Notes: generated by a model not told the origin, from the letters alone. DNA of 64,000 bases from Hippasteria phrygiana (GCA_037893225.1 JAZGUH010000196.1:1-64000), one strand, 5' to 3'. Shown: positions 34,850 to 47,570, counted from the stretch's first letter. Made by a program: numbers and translations.

Positions 34850-37800
34850 AAGGCTGGCCTCTGAAGTAATTTTAAATTTACAAGAGGCAGGAGGGATCTG
34901 CATTTTGGGATTCAACAACTCCCCACAAAAAACGTCTACCCCCTAAAAATTTTTGCCTTTTATTAGGGGCTCAAGAAACTTTTATAGGAATATTTATAAA
35001 AAATTTTGCCTAAAAATTGCAGATTTCTGAAATTGAAAAAAAAAGTCCTGAAATTTGGGTTCTAAAAAAACTGGTTACCACCCGGACGTTTTAGTCCTCT
35101 CATCCTCTCTCTCCTTTAATAATGTGATCTTGAAAGATTCGGTCTGAACACCAGGGTTTTTGCCTGGAATTATGAATACATCAAAATCTATTGTTTTCCT
35201 GGTCTGTTTTTAAGATTTGTTTTCATTTCTTTATCACGTTTTGCTCTCAAGTCGAGCTGCATTCTACAGCCAAACTTGCAAGGAAAGAGAGATAAAAAGC
35301 ATCCCTGTGGTAACGAGGCCTTAACAACTTTCAAAATATTGCTGCATTAATAATGTGATATTGATTTCCCGTCCCGTCAGTATCACTGTAATTTGGCAAG
35401 GTTCCCTGATGGCTGCATTGCCACACAAAAAAACGGAACCGTAAAAAAAATGAACATAGAGATAGTCCATTAAAGAAATATTAGCAGCAAATATGCCCAC
35501 GTCTGTATTAAACCACGAAAGATTGGTCTAAGATTTCTGGCGCTTCATCTGCAGGCCTGGTGAAACCCAACCCTGAACGGTGTCGGCCGTTCTTTAACCA
35601 TCGATTGGGCCATGCAGGTGGATGTGACAAGTTTTCACAAGTTGATACGATCGTTTACACCACCTTTGGGCTGTAACCCAATCCCAGAACCAACACCAGG
35701 AGGGGCTGGTTTTGGAGGGATGCACCCACGATAAGGGAGAGAACGTCAGTCTCCATCAGGCAAGGAAAGCTCAGTGTCACAGCAACTGGATCCTGACCAG
35801 GATTCTATACTCCGCCGTCCCTGTTTATTTTTGCTCCTTCAGGGAAAGCAATTAATGTATCATTTAGATTCCTGTGAGGACTGGAGAGCAATCCCGAGAT
35901 TTAAAAAAAAATACTGGCGTGGATTTAATCAGCAGAGCTGTTAAGAAAAAAGAAATTTACTTTAGGAGAAGAAAAAAATGGCATGTTGGCATGCATTGAA
36001 TGGCCAGAAGGTGTTTCATTAGTGATTACTCATTCCTGCTCACTGGTAGGAGAAAGACTCTACTTAATTTACATGAAAGTGGACTGACCGGGTACCAGTG
36101 AATGTACATGTACAGGTAGGCTTCACTTGCCATACATGTATTCCTACCCCTGATTGTCACATTGTGCTAGCTCCCTCTATTGACGATTTGCAAAAAGCGG
36201 CAGGCAAGATGTCACCAAAGTGCATTCGGATACAAATGTCTGTGTCTGTATTCCTGCCGTTGGCTTTTTGGCAAGTGATATCTTCTCGGCAGCGTTGTGT
36301 TTATCCACATCCCGTACCCATATGGAGAAAGAGGAGAAACTTTGCACGCAAATGGATCATTCTAATCAATCATTTCCACAAGATTTCTTACAAGTGTCTA
36401 CAAAATTGAAATTAATTTAATACATGTTGTTAAGTCCACTCTACCAAACTTGTTTCTCCTTTGTGTGATACATGTACATGTACATGTATGTACATGTACC
36501 TTTCGTGGCAAATGTACAGATTTTCTAAAGGCCACCATGCATGGTACACGTACTCTATGTAACCAAATATGGACAATGATGGATGTTCTTTCATACAAAA
36601 ATCCATGCACGTACATGTACACATATATACAGTACGTTCCCCTGTGCGCGCTATGCATAGTATGCATTTGTTGTAGCCATAATGAACCATGAACAGCATA
36701 ACATTTTTTCTTTAGACAGCATTGAAAACTAATTGAAGAGATAACAATAAATCTTGAAGTATGCATGTGTTCACAAAGGAATTTCTTGATTGCATGAAGG
36801 GCCCCATTGAATGGTTTCAGCAGATTTTAGTCGAGATAAACGTATTTGGTTGCATACATACAAAAGAAGACCATTGATGTATATTTTCTATAAGGCCAAC
36901 AAAAAAAATTCAAAACTGAACAATGGAATTCAAAGCAAAAATCCTGATATGGATCCCACCACTAAAAAATATCCTGTTAAGGCCCCCCCAAAAAATAGAT
37001 CTGCGTCCGGTTACCCTTCCTACCCTATTTTAATGGCCCCGGCCCTAATTGTTTTTCAGGAAAAAAGTAAAAAAAAAAAGCCAATAAATGCTGTAAATAC
37101 TACATTGTATCTTTAACCCTTCACTAAAAAAAATGTAGATATGATCAGCACAAAAAGTGCCACCCCCAAAAATTTTTTTTACAAAAATTCTGTACCTACA
37201 AGTACCTACCATATTTTCAAATGCCATGTTATCGGAAGCAGAACTATTTTTTTTTGCATAATCATATTTCGTTTTCTACTTTGGTTCGAAGAACAAACAT
37301 GAACAAGTATAAATTTAATATCTAAAAAAAGGAGCGTGTAAACAATTGCAAAACCTTGTCAAAAAAAGACGATTCCAAAGGATTTTGTTTACATCATCGG
37401 CGTTACTGTTTCCCGCGAGTAAATCTAAATGAAGTACTTGTATAATATACAACTTAAAATTGAGCATCCTATTGAAACGTAACATCCATCACCGTGCATT
37501 TAAGAAAGCAGTTTATGAAAATTGTAATTTGTATAGAGCTAAACATTCTGACAGACTACAAACAAACCATTATCAGATGGCTGTGCCAGACATAGACTGA
37601 TACAATGTAAACATGTTTTTACAAATATTTCATATGAAAAACGACATTGTTGACAGACACAGTGTGGAATGTTTGACAGCACTGAGTGTTGCGAGAGATT
37701 ATATAAACCCCTGTTGCTTTTTCCTCAATTCATCTAATCGGGCAATCCCAAATCTTGCAAGGAATCTTCGTAAAATATGATAATCTTCTCTAACTAAAAT

Positions 37801-38522
37801 CCAAAGTCATACCAAATAAAGTCTCACCAAATAAAATCATTTGAACAAAAAATGAGGCAGCCATTTTGGGAAATGAAGGGGAAAAATGCTCAACTAAAAA
37901 AAATGTACACTTTATTTTAGTACCTATCTGGCGAGGGCATTGTACATGTACATTCAATTCTCGGTGTCACTGGGGTTAAGATCATAAGAAATTTAATGAG
38001 TATATATTGTCAGCATCAGCGGCTTGTCCCGTGATTGCAATATTGGTCCAAGGAGAGCGGAAGATGAGAAAAGATGCCCTGGGCTACGGCAAATGACCCA
38101 TTCGCTTCTCCTATAACGGCTGCAAGGAGAGGCCTGTGTGAAATTCTCTTCCTCATTAAGAGGTGCTATGAAAACAGATCAGCAGGTTCAGCATTATGTG
38201 CAGCGCTGATGATGTTAGGTATACGCATGGAAAGAGAATTGCGAAGATATGGAAAATGTAGAAGATGTACATGAATCATACACATGTAGTCTGAGTTATC
38301 AGTGGTGACCTTGTGTGGAAGGGTGTAGGGTCTTCAACATTGTTAAGGCATCTAGTTTTTGAAAAACCTTTTTTGAAATTTATTATCTTTTTAGGTTAAA
38401 AAAGGTAAAACAAACCACAAGGGAAACTGACTAGACAATTCAATCAATTATTTTAAAGTGAATAAGAAATTGACAGGAGTGGGATTTGGCACTCATCTTT
38501 GTTCAGAGGGCAGCAGTCAGAA
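34850..38522. other. Intron 1, no recognised exon
   Basis: Mostly unique-looking sequence. The interval 35480-35820 and the interval 38010-38280 are repeat-free with balanced composition and may be regulatory. Overlapping open frames at 36098-36766 fall partly in ACATGT repeats. Confidence 0.4.
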
Positions 38523-38706
38523 GGAGGATTGAGGATGAATGTTATTTTAAAAAAAAAGAGGATTTTGGAGGATTGAGGATGAATGGTGTTTCAAGCGAGG
38601 GGGATTTTGGAGGATTGAGGATGAATGGTATTTCTTTTTAAAGAGGATTTTGGAGGATTGAGGATGAAAGGTGTTTCAAGCGGAGGATTTTGAGAATTGA
38701 GGATGG
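38523..38706 (+). repeat. ~42-bp minisatellite with alternating unit types
   Basis: Four units each begin GGAGGATTGAGGATGAA and end GGATTTT. Units 1 and 3 carry an A/T-rich spacer (TATTTT...AAAGA), while units 2 and 4 carry GTTTCAAGCG. A degenerate partial unit follows. The A-B-A-B order implies that an 84-bp dimer was duplicated. Confidence 0.85.
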
Positions 38707-39307
38707 TTCCTAGCAAAAAGGGTCTAGGGGATTAGGGTTAACTAGTCTGTGAGCCATTCAACCTTTAAGTCTCGGAATGTTTTGTCATATCAATCACGGA
38801 CATGTCTATTGTCAGCTTGAGAATATTGTCAAGCACACATATACCAAGTTATCCAGAACACGTGCTGCAGATAAACGATCGCGCGAACATTTCACCAAGT
38901 CGCCAAGTCCACATTCTAGGCAATGTGCAATGACAGGCATGCATTTCCTTGTGACGCCTCACTAATTAAGTTAAACGTCCTCTCTGTGATATTTGTTTTT
39001 CATCCTGGGATCAATAATGACTAATCATGGACGAAATGACAGGGACAGCTGGGAACCAGTTGCTGTGCATTTTTGAATGTTTACCAGCTTGTATTGATTG
39101 ATTTAATCTATCCAAATATTGAAAAAACCTTTTCGAAGTGAAGTCATTATTGATGGCCTTCAAAGAGTGTTTTATCTACGATGTTACAATATCAAGAAGC
39201 CATTGACATTTCTGCAAAAGGGGTTAATTTTGGGGCCAACAAAGCCATACAAAAAGAGGTCGAAAATAAATGTGTTGCAAACTGTTGAAATGTAACTTGA
39301 AATGTTT

Positions 39308-39487
39308 AATTGGCTTGTCGCGGTAGAATCGTGTGAACACATTTTGTGAAATATCGTCCAATCACATCACTTGTAAGTCAATGCGGAAACCGAATCTCCG
39401 ACAAATGGAAGCCTACATTATACCCCACAGAATTCCATACGGTTGTCTAAGGGGTGTGGTAAACTCGCAAATGGCAATCGGTCAATT
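39308..39487. mobile_element. Second copy of the AATTGACC MITE, diverged
   Basis: Left end AATTGGCTTGTCGCGG and right end GGCAATCGGTCAATT, with the same interior order as 28397-28572 (GTCCAATCACATCA; GGTTGTCTAAGGGG). The TIRs are mutated, so this is the older copy. Confidence 0.7.
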
Positions 39488-40501
39488 GCCAGCCATTTTG
39501 AATTTTGTTTTGATTATTGGCAAATCTCCAGGACTCTTGAATTTCCACCCCTTTTGGGAGTCATGAAAATGGATCGGAACTAAAATCAGAGCATGGAAAA
39601 ATCACACTGCCGATATTGCTTGATGATCACAAAAGTACCCATGCATGCCAAGTAAGAAGGTAAAAGGGAAAAACCCTATACCTGTACCCTTGAATGTAAG
39701 CAGTAACCAAGGTTGTCATGGCAACATCGAAGGGCATGGCAGCCAATCAATTGGCACAGATGCACGTACCACTACATGTAGATCATCGGCAAATTAGACC
39801 AAGTACACAAAATGGTGAAATATGCCTACACTTCACAGAACTGCTGTGAAGGAAAAAGAAGAAAAAGAACTCATCCTTCCAAGTTCAATTTATATTTATA
39901 TTCCCTCCGTTGTTTTGCGTATGTGTTCAGTGTATGGTTGACCTGATTGACGCGTTAGGTATTTGATCAACGCTCGACATGGTGATAAGGGGGAGCTCTT
40001 GGCTGCACTAAGGTGTGTGATAAATTGCCACAATGCGCACATCACTCCACGTTGACCAGGAAAAGGATTGGGCAAGTGACAGCCAGCAAATAAACAAGGA
40101 ATTACATTAGTTGTTTGACTGGGCTGCTGGGTAGTTTGATAGATAGGTCTACACTTGTTAGCTCTAAGTGTAATGAGTACATAATGTACACATGGTGTGA
40201 TTGGTGGGGGGGGGGGGGGGGGGGGGTAAAGGTCTTAAATGTAACTTAATAGGCCTTTTTACACTTAATGCTTTTCGTTAATTTGAGCCAATTTTGAATC
40301 AATCTTAGGGCTGTGCATCCAAACCCTGTACCCCAAGTACCTGACCACAAATGTCGGGAATTGGTTCCAGATTATGGAATCGAGTACCCGTAACCGAAGT
40401 GAGAAAGCAAGATGAAGAATGCCATTTGTGGGGAATTTCAATTTTCAAAATAAAGACAAAGGGTACATGGAAAAACGAAACAGATGAACGTTTATGACGC
40501 T

Positions 40502-40651
40502 TTAACCCTAACCCTCCAGGGTATTTTGGCTAGAAACCCTGCCAGACGCATCAGATTGCATACTTTGTCACATTGACTTGTGTGCAGAGTGTAGCAAAGT
40601 GAAGCTGTCACCACAGATGCACTGTGCTGTGTCTGGCAGGGTTAGGGTTAA
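40502..40651. mobile_element. TTAA-flanked MITE with telomere-like ends
   Basis: TTAACCCTAACCCT at the left and AGGGTTAGGGTTAA at the right, with CCCTGCCAGACGCA / TGTCTGGCAGGG also pairing further in. TTAA at both ends fits piggyBac-type insertion. The ends mimic two telomere hexamers (TTAGGG) but the array is too short to be an interstitial telomere. It sits inside the hAT-like element at 40306-41110. Confidence 0.7.
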
Positions 40652-40844
40652 AGCGAAAATGCAGTTTATGTACACCATAAAGCTACATGTACATGTACAT
40701 GTACATGTGTACATGTATAGAGCTCACTGTACACACTTGCATCTTGCTGCATTGATGCGCTAGTAGTATTAACATGCAGACCTTTATGAACAATATGAAA
40801 AGCAATTTCCAAGATTAGATTTTTGGGATTGGCTTTCTTTATCA

Positions 40845-41050
40845 GGTACCCTTGGGTGCATTTTGGCGGTCATGAACAGTCATAACCAAGAATTGGTTCA
40901 TTTGTTTCTTGTCAGTGAATTTCTTTGGGAATTTTAAATAGGCAAGAATTACACACCACAATGAAGTACTCAAATACCGAAAATGATAAACCAAAGAGAA
41001 GCAAAAGAACCAGTTTTCGGTTATGACCGCCAAAATGCACCCATGGTACC
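40845..41050. mobile_element. Inverted-repeat unit with GGTACC ends
   Basis: GGTACCCTTGGGTGCATTTT at the left continues GGCGGTCAT and pairs with the right end ATGACCGCCAAAATGCACCC plus ATGGTACC, about 26 bp with one small gap. The interior is A/T-rich. It lies at a GGTACC site of the host hAT-like element. Confidence 0.65.
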
Positions 41051-41110
41051 AATGCTTTTTTTTTCAATCGGGTACAGGATTCCTGCACTACCCATAAATG
41101 CACACTCCTA

Positions 41111-43240
41111 ATATATCTTGTGTCCCACATGTACATGTATGCTGTGTGATCTTTGGTGAGCTTCAGCGTGGTTTGGATTAAAATGCCCAAATGTCTAGCC
41201 TCATCCTTTTTTCATGAAAGGAGGAGGGCTTTTGAATTTTCTTTTAGTATCTTGTCCAATATGGCTGCCCTTTTCTTCAAGATGGATACTGCCGACAGTG
41301 GAGCCCACCAAATTGAATCACAGAACATTGACTGGGAGGAGTTACCTCTCATTCTTTTGCATTTGTTGTGGATTTGGCAAATAGACCGAAAAAGTATGCA
41401 TGTGGGTGGGGGCGCTTAACTTATGCAGGTGGGTGGGGGCACTTAACTCTTCTTGTACTTGGCCTAGTTCTGATTTCTGCGTCAATTTTGACGAAAGGCC
41501 AAACTTTTTTGGAACAGGGTTTTTCAGTATTATGTGATCACTGATTCTAGAGTGAAATGTTGCAAGTGCGAGAAGGCTCATAAAAACAAGTGGGTCGGTC
41601 TGACAACTGAAAGGATCCAGCTCAGATTATCAGGATAGTGTAAAAAGGCCTTTACAGGTAAATATGTACATGTAGGTACTGTACGTGTAATGCGGAAGCC
41701 ATTCATTGTGACAGCATAATCTCTTCTTATAAAAGCTGAATATAACATGCACTGATTGTGACGCCATTTTTTATTTGTTATTTCGGATGCATACAGGCCG
41801 TACATTGTTAGACCTACTTGCAAAAGACTGGTAGGCTTTACCAGAAATAACCCTTTACTCTTTAGCGGTAAATTTCCCCAAAGGGCACTGTTTGACGCAC
41901 CTTTCTCCATTGTGCAAAAGTATTATCAGTTCTTGCACCAATGTGTGCCTGGTGCATTGTTACTTGTTGCAGAGTTTGAGGCAATTTTCCCCTCGGCATG
42001 CGGCATTGTATGAACTTGTCATATCAAAGCTGGCCCGCACCCGCGCTACTTTTTCCCCCTCCCCCCCACTTTCAAAAGTGTTCCAGCGCTGTTGGTTGAG
42101 GGTAGGGTTATATATACAATGTACAAGTTGATAAGGATCAGCTGTCTGTACGTACATGTAAATACACAGCAAGTTTTCATGACCTGTAAACTGTGCCGAT
42201 AAATTGCATTGTACAGGTTCTCCAATGCGTAACATCAATTTCTCTTTGTTGAGTCTGATTCAGACCCTGAGTCTTGGATATCCATGGCTAAGAACTCCTA
42301 ACAAACTTATCAACGGGACGGCAGACATAAATGAACTGGTCCTTTTTGCTAGTTCCGAGCATGCACGTGTACATGTAGTTCTTCTTCCAAGTTATGCGCC
42401 GACTTCATGTAGTTGAAGACTGAGGCACATTATTGGTTGTGCAGTTTGTGAATGGACATCCAATTTAACATTGGAGACCCATTAACTAATATAGTTCTGA
42501 GCATGCACAGAACTAGTAAGAACAATGGAAAGGACTGGTATTTCTGCTACCACCACATGTCTTAAAAGTCTCCAATTCAATATTTGCTGTTTTTCCACAA
42601 TTATTATGAATAAGATAACATCAGTTTGAAGGAACGGTCTTTGTAGGTAACCAATGAAAGTTCTTTATAATTAGTGAAATGTTGAAATCAAAAGTTTGAA
42701 ACTGAACTGACACTGGGCATTTCTCCATTGAGATAATTTGAAAATATTGACCCAATCCAAACAATACTTTTTAAGGCCGAATAGAAAAAAACCATGTTTC
42801 TCATCCGGGTTTTCAAAAAAAAGGAGGAAGAGGGGCTTTTTATTTGTTATTTTTTATTTTCAAGATGGCCGTCATTTAAAAAAGATTCTGGCAACCGTTG
42901 GTGTTTCCCTGTTCAAAGACGCATTAAAAATGAAAGAGACGTTGGACAAGAGAACTGAACATATTTAAAAAACATTTAGTACAGTATGTTTGTAGCACCA
43001 TATCTGCAAAAAAAACAAAAAACTAAAAAACAATTCCGACTCGCAAGTATTTATTTTCCAATTGACTGGTTGACATTTTTTTTTTTTTTTTTTACATAAT
43101 TTTTCTGTGGTAAAAATAAAAAAGTCCAGGCGGCCTCCAAAAAGGAAGCGGGCGGGGACGCGAAACATGTTTTTTTTAAATATTTCGCCTAACTTATTGT
43201 AGCTGAATTCGACAGGCCATGCTGGACATTTTGACAGAGC
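41111..43240. other. Intron 1, no recognised exon
   Basis: Contains a two-unit GGTGGGGGCRCTTAAC repeat near 41402-41448 and an A-rich to T-rich low-complexity zone at 43000-43095. No gene is supported. Confidence 0.4.
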
Positions 43241-43317
43241 CCACCCCCCATCCCCACACCCCCCATCCCCACCCCCCATCCCCACCCCCCATCCCCACCC
43301 CCCATCCCCACCCCACC
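43241..43317. repeat. CCCCCATCCCCAC minisatellite
   Basis: Five or so units of about 14 bp, nearly exact, giving His/Pro-rich and Gly/Trp-rich artefact frames on the two strands. Confidence 0.9.
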
Positions 43318-44791
43318 CAAACAAATCTGCCAATGGGTTCCCCTAACTACATGTACATGTACAACCAACATGTGACAGAATTTGAACTCATGAACTTGCC
43401 AATGGCCTTGACTGTTCTTAAGTTTTGACGTCCAAGGCTGCAAGCAAGTTCCAGAAAAAAGTGTTTATTTGGGTTGCAGCTAGTGTTACAGAATTATTAA
43501 CCTTGGTAACTGGCACTGGGTGAAATGATTGACATATGTAATAATTAGAAATTAATTGTACCAACCTGTTGAGTGCTATAAAACAAAAACGACCACTTGT
43601 AAAAACAAACTCTTACAAGGACAGAACAGGTAGCACACATGTACTGCTTTCTTGTAGACTTTTAAACAACAGCATCTTGCCTCCCCTCCCAAAAATGTCC
43701 CATAGCCAGTACATTGTTCAACTTCAGATACCCTAAATATTGCCTTGTCTCCCAGAATCACTCCCAACTCTCCAAAAAAATCACCCTTACCCATAACCTT
43801 GGGATTTAAAGTTCAAACTATACTTACATGTATGTTGTCCCCAGTGTTTCACAGAGGAAAAATCGGGTTACATGGACATCACGGCCCGTGTTTGTATTTC
43901 GCGCTGCCAAATGTTACTGACTGTGCAAACCAACAGAGGGCGCCCTTTTATTTGTTGTTTACATGCACCGACTCGGATTTCCAAAAAATACATACCGAAA
44001 TTCATGAATGGATAACTCCTCACGGGGAACACCCTACATCCGGGAAATTTATGCAATGCATATGCATAAGTTCCGAACTCTACCCTTCAAATATAGTGAA
44101 AATCGGCCTTCAGATAATAGAATTATAAATTACGAAAATTACTTATTAAAAATAAAATATTGGGCATGCAAACATTCCCCCTTTTTCACCAAAACTACCG
44201 AAATAGCTCAATACTCAACATTCCCTCTCTTGTACGTGACCTTTCAACCTTCGTCTATCGCACCATTATGAAGAAAACAGCTGGCGTGGGTGGCCACTAA
44301 AAGATAATTTTCGTCGCAGAAATTGCATCTGCTGACTTTCTTTCGGCTAAGTGATGACGTCATCGATATTTACCCCTCCCCAAAATGTCTTGAATGGACC
44401 AGATCCAAGGATTTTTGGGGCCAAAATCTATTTTTTGTATGTGGAGGAACTCTTCGTCAACAACCCCGAAGTGATTCGGCTTATTACTCCGCGTCCCCTG
44501 GTCACACGACACCATTGTTTATGCCAAGGTCAAATATGCATGACTCAGCCCCTGGGTTTTCCCGAGATGTAGAACAGCTGTCGTGCAACAAATCTCTTCT
44601 TTCTCGACAAACGGCTTCTATACTCACTTCAATTCTACCTGTAAGACTTAGGAGAACTTCTAAACTCTGCATAAAACTTTTGCCAAGTCCATCTCTGGCT
44701 GGCCACTATTTTTAAAAGACAGATTTTTCCACTGAATCCTGGTGATTTCTGTGCGTCGTCGCACGTGCTGACGTTCAGTGGGTATTTAAAA
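43318..44791. other. Intron 1, slightly CpG-richer segment
   Basis: CpG is more frequent from about 43860 to 44900 than in the rest of the intron. CCAACAGAGGGCGCCC at 43931-43946 resembles a CTCF core. Open frames at 43745-44128 and 44323-44715 are uninterrupted for about 130 residues but show no domain that I recognise. Confidence 0.35.
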
Positions 44792-44973
44792 ATGGCTGAC
44801 GTGGCAACATTGTGCGTGCGGGAAATCAGCGTTGATTCCGCGAGTGTTTTTGAAGTGAAAATTGAATCTATGCACAGATTTGTCATGTTTGTGGTTAAAA
44901 GGACGGGAAGTAGATTTATTCCAGCGTTCATGAAGACACTGATGGGTGATAAAATGAGCATAATTTCGACATT
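44792..44973 (+). CDS. Possible first coding exon of an unrecognised nested gene (low confidence)
   Basis: An ATG with A at -3 and G at +4 opens 60 codons (beginning MADVATLCVREISVDSASVF) that run without a stop into GTAAGT, a good 5' splice site. Unspliced, the frame stops one codon later. CpG content is locally raised and TATTTAAA lies just upstream. I do not recognise the peptide, and no next exon can be identified. It may equally be a chance frame in non-coding DNA. Confidence 0.15.
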
Positions 44974-44977
44974 GTAA

Positions 44978-45505
44978 GTAGGCTTGGTGGCGGCAAGAGC
45001 ATGCACAATACATGTATAAGGATTTAAGCCTGCATAGCGAATGTATGTACTCATGCACGATGAATTCTACACGTATTTTATAATAAACACTAAACGGAAA
45101 GATGTTACTTTACTACACTCTACCAAAATCGGTCAGGAAAAGCAAATTTTTGAAAATAATCATCCATCTGTGTTCAGAATTGTATTAAACACTTGGCACA
45201 ACCTTTTTTAACTTCGAGTTTGGAATTTTTTGTGCAATAAATGTATACTATAGGGAAATACATTTCGTATTTGTGCTACATGTAGATGTTCTTCAACTTC
45301 AAGTTGGGCAGTGTATGGTCACTCAAAGTGCTCACATACATGTCAATTTCTGCCTCATTTTTACAGATTTTGCTGACATAAATATTGAAATAGCAGGCTG
45401 AGCCACATTTTTCAAGATTTTGCTGTGGGGCTATTAAAGTCAGTAAAATCTTTCCGTATAAATATCACTGGGGCAGATCCGACATTAAGGTGGGGGGGGG
45501 GGGGT
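44978..45505. other. Intron 1, no recognised feature
   Basis: A/T-rich sequence without a clear repeat until the G run at 45491-45504. Confidence 0.4.
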
Positions 45506-45553
45506 AAGCTGTGTGGCAAGCTGTGTGGCAAGCTGTGTGGCAAGCTGTGTGGC
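45506..45553 (+). repeat. 12-bp minisatellite, four units
   Basis: Four exact copies of AAGCTGTGTGGC next to a G run. The Lys-Leu-Cys-Gly frame is an artefact. Confidence 0.92.
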
Positions 45554-46014
45554 TATGGAAGAGGGCATGCAGGGGGCAGACATGCTACTTTTTTCTGCAT
45601 CAATTACCTATTTGATGGAACTCAAGGAAGCAGGTTAAATATTATGCAGACAAAAGTGGTGTGTATATTGTTAAGTCCCCCCTCCCCGAGTTTTCTCCCC
45701 TTTTCAGCTCTAACTAGATCCCTGGATTAATGGATCCCTTCGCCCACCCATAGATCCTGATTACCTAGACTTCCACAATATATGCATAGTACCTGAAATC
45801 CAAGTAAGAAGAAAACTTTCATTTTTGTTTTTTAAATAATTATTAAATGACCCCCAATTCTGATTTCTTAACCATTCCTGTTCACTGTTGACAAAATGAA
45901 GCAGACTGCACAGCTTGCCATCAAAGAGAAGTTGTGCTCTTTTCTGATTAAACAGCGGTGATCACCATCAAACAGTGCCGAAGAAAGGCTTCTGGTCCTA
46001 AGTTGTCTCGTTAC

Positions 46015-46200
46015 CAGCAGCGTAGCCAGGGCTCTCTCTATGGTGGGGAGGGGGGGGGGGGGCGGATGTTACAGTAGCGGTTGCTCAGTTATTTTTCTTA
46101 ATTAAATGCTATTATTTTCTGCATTTGCAAAATTTTGAGTGGGGGGGGGGGGGGGTGGGGCGATGATTTATTTTTTGTATGGGGGAGGGTGTGTGCTTGA
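46015..46200. mobile_element. hAT-like MITE relative of 1104-1356, truncated
   Basis: Begins CAGCAGCGTAGCCAGGGCT and continues with GGATGTTACAGT, ATTATTTTCTGC and TTTGCAAAATTTT plus G runs and GGCGATGATTT, in the order found in the reverse complement of 1104-1356. The distal end is diverged, so the boundary at 46200 is approximate. Confidence 0.6.
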
Positions 46201-46305
46201 TGTTTTTTCAAAAGTCATCATAGCCATATGCCGTCTGATTACTTCAAGAATTGGCACTCGACAAAAAAATGCGGCTAATGTTAGAAGTACAATATGCACT
46301 TCATA

Positions 46306-46483
46306 CAGTGGCGTAACTATATGGGCATGCATGGGGGACACGTGCCTCTTTAATACTCTCCCCCATTTAAACTCTTGAATAAAAGAACAATTACATCGTT
46401 GGCTTCAGTCCCCCTCTGAAATTGTTTTACCCAGTTATTGTCACACCTCCCCCCCCCCATGTTCAACCCAAGTTATGCCACTG
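46306..46483. mobile_element. MITE with CAGTGGCGTAACT ends
   Basis: CAGTGGCGTAACT at the left and AAGTTATGCCACTG at the right are TIRs of the same style as the hAT-like CAGTGGCGTAGC family. The flanks ACTTCATA and TTTTCATC agree at only five of eight bases, so the target duplication is uncertain. C/G tracts lie inside, and it is non-coding. Confidence 0.65.
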
Positions 46484-47406
46484 TTTTCATCTTGCAGTGG
46501 TTTTGACGTGGACTCGGATACAATGTATTGATCTCTGGGTAGATGCTATCATGGATCCTCTTATCACAACCATGTCTTTAAACACAGCAAATGACTCGAA
46601 GATCTGACCCACCCATGAGAAAAGATCCTTGTAAATCATCATGTATCCACTTGACCAGACTGCAATACCATTGACTTTCATTACTCGATTACCCAAGTAG
46701 CCTATCCCATAAGTTTTCAAGACCTTTTGGTGTAAAAGAAAAACATCTAATTAAAAAAAGAGCAATTATGCTGAAATGCTTTTTGTGATGAACCCTTCTT
46801 TTTCAAGAAAGATACAATTCTGTTTACCATTGCAATGTAAATTTGTATGTCAAAAAATTGAACTTGACTCTTAACAAGTTCAGTGTAAAATATCCCCCCC
46901 CCACAATTTGTTTGGGTGAATGACAAATTGTTAGAGAAACAAACTATTTAACATTTACAAAGCCCACACAAATGGTGATGATCTCTGATTTTGTAATGAC
47001 CTTGAATTAAAACAAAAATATTAATAATAATTTCCATGCAACCTGTTAGCATTTACTTAATTCAAGTTTACAATTTGCTGAAGAAAAGGTGTTTCCTAAC
47101 TTCACGAGGCATTCTTAATCTAGCAAAATTTCCACTAAAAAGGTTAATATTCTCTGGAGTTTGAGGAACTATATACTTCGGTGGTACACGTGCGTGAGCA
47201 GTAAAAGCAACAAGTCGCGTCCCCTAATCGCCAACGTTGTAGTTAACCTGTTTTTTTTATACACAGGGCACCATGCTACTCACTGTCCCTAGGGAACCGA
47301 CAGAGTGCGCTCTTTTAGTTTTGGCGAGCCTGCGGTCCGTGACATATATGGGAAGCTTTGAATTAAAAGCGAGAAATTAGTTTGTTTTGCCATTTTTTTC
47401 TTGGCT
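46484..47406. other. Intron 1, no recognised feature
   Basis: The reverse open frame at 46487-46720 (77 residues) reads like possible coding sequence but has no family I can name, and it abuts the MITE at 46306-46483. Confidence 0.35.
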
Positions 47407-47570
47407 GACTCCTCAATTATGAGTATGTAACAAATGTACATCAGGGTATACATGTACGTAAGTAAAGATCAGTCTTTTAAGATCCTTTTGTGACTTGGAT
47501 GACTCCTTGAGTACGAGTACATCAGGGTACGCAAGTAAAGATCAGAGTCTTTTAAGATCTTTTGTGACTC
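47407..47570 (+). repeat. Two-unit tandem duplication
   Basis: The order GACTCCT, GAGTA, TACATCAGGGTA, GTAAAGATCAG, TCTTTTAAGATC, TTTTGTGACT occurs at 47407-47494 and again at 47501-47568 with small differences. Confidence 0.8.

Larger units (their letters stand above)
40306..41110. mobile_element. hAT-like TAGGG-TGTGCAT element carrying two insertions
   Basis: Ends TAGGGCTGTGCATCC and AAATGCACACTCCTA match the family at 23706-24319, in reverse orientation. The flanking 8-mers ATCAATCT and ATATATCT agree at six of eight positions and are probably a decayed target duplication. Two further inverted-repeat units lie inside, at 40502-40651 and 40845-41050, which explains the length of 805 bp. 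Non-coding. Confidence 0.65.

Noticed and set aside
40502..40651. Interstitial telomere array
   Set aside because: Only two hexamers at each end in inverted orientation, bounded by TTAA; better explained as MITE ends.
43745..44715. Two ~130-codon plus-strand frames as a nested gene
   Set aside because: Composition is not protein-like, no start or splice context is convincing, and neither peptide is recognised.
46487..46720. Reverse open frame of 77 codons as an exon
   Set aside because: Reads plausibly as protein but matches no family I know and abuts a MITE; not enough to call.
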